64,000 bases of DNA from Catellatospora sichuanensis (GTDB lineage: Bacteria; Actinomycetota; Actinomycetes; Mycobacteriales; Micromonosporaceae), in the NCBI RefSeq assembly GCF_007483665.1, contig NZ_ML660186.1, positions 214,533-278,532 on the forward strand, read 5' to 3'. The position numbers and the translations under genes were made by a program. Position 1 is the stretch's first letter. Every line of letters begins with the position of its first letter. Shown in pieces: positions 58,452 to 64,000 of the stretch. The notes under the pieces were generated by a model. The model was not told the DNA's origin, did no database searches, and was given only the letters and a program-made list of their open reading frames with translations.

Positions 58452-59908
58452 CGCTGGATCGCCTTCGTCTCGAGGAACTCGTCCAGGCCGTGGCGGCCGA
58501 GTTCGCGGCCGATGCCGGACTGCTTGAACCCGCCGAACGGGGCGAGCGGGTTGAACGCCCCGCCGTTGACGTCCACCGCGCCGGTACGCATCCGCCGCGC
58601 GACGGCCAGCGCCCGGTCCTCGTCGGCGGACCAGACCGCCCCGGCCAGGCCGTACCGGGAGTTGTTGGCGATGGCGACGGCCTCGTCGTCGGAGTCGAAC
58701 GGGATGACCACCAGCACCGGCCCGAAGATCTCCTCCTGGGCGACCGTGCTGTCGGGGTCCACATCGGCCAGCACCGTCGCCGCGACGAAGTGGCCGCGGT
58801 CCGGCACGGGCGCGTCGAGCCCGCCCGCGATCAGCCGCGCGCCGTCGGCGAGCCCCTGCTCGATGTAGCCGCGTACCGTCTCGCGCTGCGCGGCCGAGGC
58901 CAGCGGGCCGAGGCGGGTGCCCACGTCGAACGGGTCGCCCAGGGTCTGCCCGGCGGCGGCCTCCGCGGCGATGGCGAGGGCCTGTTCGTACCGGGAGCGG
59001 TGGACCAGCATCCGGGTCCACGCGGTGCAGGTCTGGCCCGAGTTGAGGAATGCGTTCGCGACGCCGGTCTTCACCGCGCGGGGCAGGTCGGCGTCGTCCA
59101 GGATCACGTTGGCGGACTTGCCGCCCAGCTCCAGCGCGACCCGGGCGATGCGGTCCGCGGCCAGGTGCGAGATGCGCGCGCCGACGGCGGTGGAGCCGGT
59201 GAACGACACCATGTCCACGTCGGGGTGGGCGGCGATGGCGGAGCCGACCACCGAGCCGGGTCCGGTGACCAGGTTGGCCACGCCCGGCGGCAGCCCGGCC
59301 TCGTCGATCGCATCGAACAGCAGGTACGCCACCAGGGGGGTCAGGTCGGCGGGCTTGAGCACCACCGTGCAGCCCGCCGCCAGCGCTCCGGCCACCTTGG
59401 CCATGATCTGGTGCAGCGGGTAGTTCCACGGCGTGATCGCACCGACCACGCCGACGGGCTCGCCGACGATCAGCGAGTTGCCGACGGTGTGCGTGCTCTC
59501 CGGCTGCCCGGCCAGCTCGACATAGCTCTTCAGCACGGTCAGCGGCAGTCCGGCCTGGACCCGCGTGGCGATCTTCATGGGGGTGCCCAGCTCGCGGGCC
59601 ACGGTGGTGGCGATGTCGCGGGCGCGGCCGGACAGCGCCGCGTGCAGCCGGTCCAGGTGCGCGGCGCGTTCCGCCGGGGCCAGCGCGGACCAGGGACCGA
59701 ACGCGGCCTTCGCGGCGGCGACGGCACGGTCCACGTCCACCGCGTCACCGGCCGGCACGTGCGCGATGACCTGCTCGGTGGTGGGGTCCTCGACGGCGAT
59801 CACGCCGGTGCCGTGCGGGGCGGTCCAGCGGCCGCCGAGGTAGAGCTGGGTGCGGTCCGCGATCGGGGTGGTACGTCCCGGGTGCGTCGCCGCGGCTGCC
59901 AGGTCCAT
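58448..59908 (-). CDS. NAD(P)-dependent aldehyde dehydrogenase
   Basis: 486 residues from ATG 59908 (GGGAAGGGA upstream). Catalytic E260 ([10 protein letters not shown]) and C294 (GQTCTAW) are present, with [20 protein letters not shown] near the NAD site. It converts an aldehyde to the acid, ready for CoA activation. First gene of the two-gene alcohol/aldehyde operon; the 19-bp operator at 60029 lies in its promoter region. Confidence 0.94.
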   Translation of the reverse strand: MDLAAAATHPGRTTPIADRTQLYLGGRWTAPHGTGVIAVEDPTTEQVIAHVPAGDAVDVDRAVAAAKAAFGPWSALAPAERAAHLDRLHAALSGRARDIATTVARELGTPMKIATRVQAGLPLTVLKSYVELAGQPESTHTVGNSLIVGEPVGVVGAITPWNYPLHQIMAKVAGALAAGCTVVLKPADLTPLVAYLLFDAIDEAGLPPGVANLVTGPGSVVGSAIAAHPDVDMVSFTGSTAVGARISHLAADRIARVALELGGKSANVILDDADLPRAVKTGVANAFLNSGQTCTAWTRMLVHRSRYEQALAIAAEAAAGQTLGDPFDVGTRLGPLASAAQRETVRGYIEQGLADGARLIAGGLDAPVPDRGHFVAATVLADVDPDSTVAQEEIFGPVLVVIPFDSDDEAVAIANNSRYGLAGAVWSADEDRALAVARRMRTGAVDVNGGAFNPLAPFGGFKQSGIGRELGRHGLDEFLETKAIQR

Positions 59909-60028
59909 GCTGTCCCTTCCCATCAGGCGGCGTCGCCCGCGGCGCGGCACCGGACGCCGACCGCGCGAGGGCGGGTGACGGCGTCGTCGTGGGCCGCGTG
60001 GCGAGCAGCCGGCATGAGCCGGGCCGCA

Positions 60029-60047
60029 AAACTAGCGCTGCAAGTTT
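60029..60047. promoter_or_regulatory. TetR-type 19-bp operator, aldehyde dehydrogenase side
   Basis: AAACTAGCGCTGCAAGTTT. It is identical at 17 of 19 positions to the reverse complement of the site at 60781-60799. It overlaps the last codons and stop of the TetR gene (60032) and lies about 120 bp upstream of the aldehyde dehydrogenase start. Confidence 0.8.
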
Positions 60048-60718
60048 CGACTGTAGTACGAGTCGGCCCGCGGCTCCAGAGGCGGGAGCGGGCCGACGGT
60101 GGCCTCGTACTCCCGGGCCAGCCCGTCGATCAGCGCGTCCAGGCCGAGCGCGAACGCACCCTCGTCCACGCTGTGCTGGTGCTCGGCGAGGCGGTGGGCC
60201 TGGGACAGGTGCGGGTAGTGGGCGGCGTACAGCTCGGGGTCCTCGACGAAGCCGCGCGCGAACGAGCCCAGCGACGAGCCCGCGACCAGGTAGCGCATCA
60301 CCGCGCCGATGTGCGTGGCGCGCGCCGGCGGCCAGCCCGCCTTGACCAGGCCGCCGTACACCGCGTCGGCCATGTGCAGCGCGGCCGGCCGCCGTCCGGG
60401 GCCCTGGGCCAGGTACGGGACGATGTTCGGGTGCGCGGTCAGCGCGTCGCGGTACGAGTGCCCCCACAGTCGCAGCGCCTCGCGCCAGTCGTGGGTGGTG
60501 AAGAACGACACGTCCACGCCCGCGATCACCGCGTCGGCGACCGCGTCCAGGATGGCGTCCTTGGTGGGGAAGTGGTTGTACAGCGACGGCCCGCGTACGC
60601 CCAGCTCGGCGGCCAGGCGCCGGGTGGAGAAGGCGGCCAGCCCGTCGGCGTCGATCATCGCGGCGGCGGTCTCCACGATGCGCTGCCGGCTCAACAGGGC
60701 CTGGCTGGGCCGGGGCAT
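60032..60718 (-). CDS. TetR-family regulator of the dehydrogenase genes
   Basis: 228 residues from 60718 (MPRPSQALLSRQRIVETAAA). HTH: LAAFSTRRLAAELGVRGPSL with YNHFPTKDAILDAVADAV. It is divergent from the acyl-CoA dehydrogenase at 60806 and upstream of the aldehyde/alcohol dehydrogenase operon. One matching 19-bp operator stands in front of each, so a single repressor for both is likely. Confidence 0.93.
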   Translation of the reverse strand: MPRPSQALLSRQRIVETAAAMIDADGLAAFSTRRLAAELGVRGPSLYNHFPTKDAILDAVADAVIAGVDVSFFTTHDWREALRLWGHSYRDALTAHPNIVPYLAQGPGRRPAALHMADAVYGGLVKAGWPPARATHIGAVMRYLVAGSSLGSFARGFVEDPELYAAHYPHLSQAHRLAEHQHSVDEGAFALGLDALIDGLAREYEATVGPLPPLEPRADSYYSRNLQR

Positions 60719-60780
60719 GGTCGGGTCTCCTTCGGTCGGTGCTGCCGGAAACTCTGCCACAGCGGGGTCTGGACGAGATA

Positions 60781-60799
60781 AAACTTTCACCGCTAGTTT
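60781..60799. promoter_or_regulatory. TetR-type 19-bp operator, acyl-CoA dehydrogenase side
   Basis: AAACTTTCACCGCTAGTTT, with AAACT/AGTTT half-sites 9 bp apart. It lies between the TetR start (60718) and the acyl-CoA dehydrogenase start (60806), 6 nt from the latter, so binding would block the promoter or a near-leaderless start. Confidence 0.8.
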
Positions 60800-60805
60800 A
60801 ATGCG

Positions 60806-61954
60806 GTGGACATGACACTGTCGCCGGAACACGCCGCGGTCCGCCGCCTCGCCGCCGAGTTCGTCGATCGCGAGGTCGTGCCGCACGCGGCGGAGTGGGA
60901 CCGGCGCGAGAGCGTCGAGCGCACCGTGGTCAAGCAGCTCGGCGAGCTGGGCTTCCTCGGCCTGACCATCGCCGAGGAGCACGGCGGCAGCGGCGGCGAC
61001 CACCTGGCGTACTGCCTGGTTCTGGAGGAACTCGGCCGCGGCGACTCGTCGGTGCGCGGCCTGGTCTCCGTGTCGCTGGGTCTCGTCGCCAAGAGCATCG
61101 CCCGGTACGGCACCGCCGACCAGTGCGCCCGTTGGCTGCCTGGTCTCTGCGGCGGCGAGCTGCTCGGCTGCTTCGCGCTGACCGAGCCGGGCACCGGGTC
61201 CGACGCGGCGTCGCTGACCACGCGGGCCGTGCGAGACGGCGGGGACTGGGTCATCACCGGTTCGAAGATCTTCATCACGAACGGGACCTGGGCGGATGTA
61301 GCCCTGGTCTTCGCCCGCACCGGCGGGGACGGGCCGCGGGGCATCAGCGCGTTCCTGGTGCCGACCGACGTGCCCGGGCTGACCCGGCGGGAGATCCACG
61401 GCAAGCTCGGGCTGCGCGGGCAGCCCACGGCGGAACTCGTCTTCGACGGGGTGCGGGTGCCGGCCGACGCCGTGCTCGGCGAGGAGGGGCGCGGGTTCCA
61501 CCTCGCCATGTCCACGCTGGACAAGGGGCGGATGTCGGTCGCGGCGGGCTGCGTGGGTATCGCGCAGGGCTGCCTGGACGCGGCCGTCGGCTACGCGAAG
61601 GAGCGCACCCAGTTCGGCAAGCCGATCGCGGCGTACCAGCTGGTCCAGCAGTTGATCTCGGATGTCGCGGTGGACACCGCGGCGGCCCGGCTGCTGGTGT
61701 GGCGGGTCGCCGACCTGATCGACCGCGGGCAGCCGTACGCGACCGAGGCGTCCATGGCGAAGCTGTTCGCCAGCGAGGCGGCCGTGCGCGCGGCGAACAA
61801 GGCGCTGCAGGTGTTCGGCGGGTACGGCTACGTCGACGAGTACCCGGTCGGCAAGTACCTGCGCGACGCCCGCGTCACCACCCTCTACGAGGGCACCAGC
61901 CAGATCCAGCAGCTCCTCATCGGTCGCGCACTCACCGGCGTGAACGCGTTCTGA
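60806..61954 (+). CDS. Acyl-CoA dehydrogenase (third)
   Basis: 382 residues. CFALTEPGTGSDAASLTTRA, FIITNGTW-like FITNGTWADVALVFARTGGD, RTQFGKPIAAYQLVQQLISD, and catalytic E362 in TTLYEGTSQIQQ. A complete, active-type acyl-CoA dehydrogenase. GTG 60806 is used; ATG 60812 is possible. It is followed by a 46-bp hairpin and then the second SDR. Confidence 0.94.
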   Translation: MDMTLSPEHAAVRRLAAEFVDREVVPHAAEWDRRESVERTVVKQLGELGFLGLTIAEEHGGSGGDHLAYCLVLEELGRGDSSVRGLVSVSLGLVAKSIARYGTADQCARWLPGLCGGELLGCFALTEPGTGSDAASLTTRAVRDGGDWVITGSKIFITNGTWADVALVFARTGGDGPRGISAFLVPTDVPGLTRREIHGKLGLRGQPTAELVFDGVRVPADAVLGEEGRGFHLAMSTLDKGRMSVAAGCVGIAQGCLDAAVGYAKERTQFGKPIAAYQLVQQLISDVAVDTAAARLLVWRVADLIDRGQPYATEASMAKLFASEAAVRAANKALQVFGGYGYVDEYPVGKYLRDARVTTLYEGTSQIQQLLIGRALTGVNAF

Positions 61955-61983
61955 AGGTCCAGCTCAGATAGGCACAGGCGTTA

Positions 61984-62029
61984 AGAAGGGCACCTTCCTC
62001 TACACATAGCGATGTGAAGGTGCCCTTCC
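61984..62029 (+). repeat. 46-bp dispersed hairpin, copy 3
   Basis: AGAAGGGCACCTTC and GAAGGTGCCCTTCC with loop CTCTACACATAGCGATGT. The last stem base is 6 nt before the AAGGAGG ribosome-binding site of the SDR, so the element may affect translation or processing between the two genes. Confidence 0.88.
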
Positions 62030-62048
62030 TTTCAAAAGGAGGATGGGC

Positions 62049-62807
62049 ATGAGCAGGTTCAGTGGGCGGGTCGCGATCGTGACCGGTGGCGCGCAGGGGA
62101 TCGGGGCGGCTACCGCGAAGCGGTTGGCGTCGGAAGGGGCGGCGGTTGCGGTCGTCGATCTGAGCGCGGAGAAGAGTGAGGCGCTGGCGAAGGAGATCGC
62201 GGCGGCGGGCGGCACCGCTTCGGGGTACGGGTGTGACGTCACCGACGAGGCGGCGGTGCACGCGATGACCGAGCGGGTCGTCGCGGATCACGGACGGCTG
62301 GACATTCTGGTCAACAACGCGGGGATCACGCGGGACGATCTGCTGTTCAAGATGAGCGCGGCGGACTGGCACGCGGTGCTGAACACCAACCTGACCAGCA
62401 TGTTCTACTGCTGCCAGGCGGCGCAGAAGCACATGGTGGCAGGCAAGTACGGCAAGATCGTCAATTTGAGCAGCCGGTCGGCGCTGGGCAACCGGGGGCA
62501 GGTCAACTATGCGGCGGCCAAGGCGGGCGTGCAGGGGTTGACGGCGACGCTGTCGATCGAGCTGGGGCCGTTCAACATCTGCGTCAACGCGGTCGCGCCG
62601 GGGTATGTGGCCACCGCGATGACCGCCGCCACCGCCGAGCGGGTCGGCTCGTCGGCCGAGGCGCACCAGAAGTGGGCGAGCGAGCACACGCCGCTGCGCC
62701 GGGTCGCCCAGCCAGCGGAGATCGCTTCCGTGGTCGCGTTCCTGGCCAGCGACGACGCCTCCTTCGTCACCGGGCAGACCCTCTACGTCAACGGCGGCGC
62801 GCGCTAA
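62049..62807 (+). CDS. Short-chain dehydrogenase, 3-oxoacyl reductase (FabG) type
   Basis: 252 residues from ATG 62049, 6 nt after AAGGAGG; ATG 62043 has no room for the SD. TGGAQGIG at 12-19, NNAGITRDDLLFKM, catalytic Y154 and K158 (NYAAAKAGVQG). The NNAGITRD stretch is typical of FabG/PhaB-like reductases. Here it probably serves beta-oxidation of the same substrate. It is followed 29 nt later by another acyl-CoA dehydrogenase. Confidence 0.92.
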   Translation: MSRFSGRVAIVTGGAQGIGAATAKRLASEGAAVAVVDLSAEKSEALAKEIAAAGGTASGYGCDVTDEAAVHAMTERVVADHGRLDILVNNAGITRDDLLFKMSAADWHAVLNTNLTSMFYCCQAAQKHMVAGKYGKIVNLSSRSALGNRGQVNYAAAKAGVQGLTATLSIELGPFNICVNAVAPGYVATAMTAATAERVGSSAEAHQKWASEHTPLRRVAQPAEIASVVAFLASDDASFVTGQTLYVNGGAR

Positions 62808-62836
62808 GCGAAGCACCACAACCGAAGGGAACCACA

Positions 62837-64000
62837 GTGGACTTCTCGCTCGACGACGAGCAGCGGGCGATCCGGGACACCGCCCGCGCCTTCATCCGCA
62901 AGGAGGTCGTGCCCCTCGAACACGAGCTGCTGCGCCGCGAACGCGCCGGAGAGCCCGGCATCGAGCGGTCGGAGCTGCGCGAGCTGCAGCTCAAGGCCCG
63001 GAAGTTCGGCTTCTGGGGGCTGGCCACGCCGACCGAGTACGGCGGCATGGACCTGCCCGCGATCATGCAGTCGCTGATCTGGACCGAGATCGGGCACACC
63101 CTGGTGCCGTTCCGGTTCGGCGGCGAGGCCGACAACATCCTGTTCCACGCCAACGCGGAGCAGCAGGAGGAGTACCTCAAGCCCACCATCGAGGGTGAAC
63201 GCGTCTCCTGCTTCGCCATCACCGAGCCGGGCGCGGGCTCCGACGCCGCGAACATCAAGCTCAGTGCCCGCAAGGACGGCGACGACTGGGTCCTGAACGG
63301 CGAGAAGACCTTCATCACCAACGGCAACGACGCCGACTTCGCCATCGTGGTCGCGGTCACCGACAGGGACAAGGGGGTACGCGGCGGCGGCACCACGGCG
63401 TTCCTGGTCGACCGGGCGATGGGCTGGCACTCGGAGTTCATCGCCACCATGGGGCCGGGTGGCCCCGCGTCGCTGGTGTTCGACAACGTGCGCGTCCCGT
63501 CCCGCAACATCCTCGGCGAGCTCGGCCAGGGCTTCGAGCTGGGCATGAAGTGGATCGGCAAGGGCCGCTACCTCATCCCGTCGCACGCGCTCGGCATCGG
63601 CGAGCGGGCCCTGCAGATGGCCGTCGACTACGCCAACACCCGGGTCACCTTCGGCAAGCCGATCGGCGAGAACCAGGCCATCCAGTGGATGATCGCCGAC
63701 GCGGAGACCGAGCTGGAGGCGGCCCGCTGGCTGGTGCTGCGCGCCGCGTGGACGGTCGACCAGGGCGAGGACCCGCGCCACTCGTCGTCGATGGCGAAGC
63801 TCTACGGCGCCGGGATGATCAACCGGCTGGTGGACCGGGTCATGCAGATCCACGGCGGCATGGGCTACACCCGGGAGCTGCCCATCGAGCGCTGGTACCG
63901 GCAGGTGCGGCTGCTGCGCATCTACGAGGGCACCGACGAGATGCAGCGTCTGATCATCTCGCGGGACCTGCTGCGCGGGTACACGAAGATCGGGGGGCAT
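62837..64000 (+). CDS. Acyl-CoA dehydrogenase (fourth), cut by window end
   Basis: GTG 62837 is 6 nt after GAAGGGA. The 388 visible codons stay open to the end of the window. MDFSLDDEQRAIRDTARAFI, CFAITEPGAGSDAANIKLSA, NTRVTFGKPIGENQAIQWMI, and YEGTDEMQRLIISRDLLRGY with the catalytic Glu show a complete active core; only the last residues are missing. It is co-directional with the SDR, so probably one operon. Confidence 0.93.
   Translation, partial: MDFSLDDEQRAIRDTARAFIRKEVVPLEHELLRRERAGEPGIERSELRELQLKARKFGFWGLATPTEYGGMDLPAIMQSLIWTEIGHTLVPFRFGGEADNILFHANAEQQEEYLKPTIEGERVSCFAITEPGAGSDAANIKLSARKDGDDWVLNGEKTFITNGNDADFAIVVAVTDRDKGVRGGGTTAFLVDRAMGWHSEFIATMGPGGPASLVFDNVRVPSRNILGELGQGFELGMKWIGKGRYLIPSHALGIGERALQMAVDYANTRVTFGKPIGENQAIQWMIADAETELEAARWLVLRAAWTVDQGEDPRHSSSMAKLYGAGMINRLVDRVMQIHGGMGYTRELPIERWYRQVRLLRIYEGTDEMQRLIISRDLLRGYTKIGGH

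Noticed and set aside
1-64000. tRNA, rRNA, IS elements and prophage genes
   Set aside because: I looked for transposase, integrase and structural phage motifs and for RNA gene signatures, and saw none that I could support by eye.

Overview
The window is very GC-rich, uses many GTG/TTG starts, and carries DUF397/DUF5753 regulator pairs, F420-type oxidoreductases, LAL regulators and many dispersed intergenic palindromes. This points to the chromosome of a filamentous actinobacterium, most likely Micromonosporaceae (inference). I see no rRNA, tRNA, CRISPR array, transposase or phage gene.

0-10 kb: a four-gene Roadblock/LC7 plus DUF4388(PATAN)-like operon; a DUF6232 membrane protein; an XRE-DUF5753 regulator with two DUF397 genes; an M50 site-2-type protease; a PCD-like/VOC fusion; and a divergent TetR/FAD-monooxygenase pair around twin 14-bp palindromes. 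8.5-21.7 kb: an alpha-glucan locus. Two paralogous LacI regulators bracket a sugar ABC importer (lipoprotein and two permeases), two secreted or anchored GH87-type beta-helix alpha-1,3-glucanases with the expected Asp triad, and a cytosolic GH13 alpha-glucosidase. The likely flow is polymer cleavage outside, oligosaccharide import, then hydrolysis to glucose.

21.8-43.2 kb: mixed accessory and housekeeping genes: two MFS exporters, a nucleotidyltransferase, GrpB, an ADP-ribosylglycohydrolase, an LLM oxidoreductase, an internally deleted metallo-beta-lactamase-fold protein, GNAT, pyrE, DUF1851, DUF309, a cyclophilin remnant, an alpha-oxoamine synthase, a GGDEF-EAL membrane protein, a lysozyme-like secreted protein behind a structured leader, and a DUF3311/sodium-solute symporter pair.

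43.4-64 kb: an acyl-CoA catabolic island. It has four acyl-CoA dehydrogenases (one pair looks like a catalytic plus a non-catalytic subunit), a five-gene branched-chain-amino-acid-type ABC importer, a thiolase, two SDRs, a zinc alcohol dehydrogenase, an aldehyde dehydrogenase, two TetR regulators and a large LuxR (LAL) regulator. Five CACT-N3-AGTG palindromes and two near-identical 19-bp AAACT/AGTTT operators divide this island into two putative TetR regulons. The substrate is unknown; a bulky acid or alcohol degraded through CoA thioesters is the best guess.

Three families of dispersed palindromic elements have copies of constant length here: 75 bp (four copies), 46 bp (three copies) and 64 bp (two copies plus one half).
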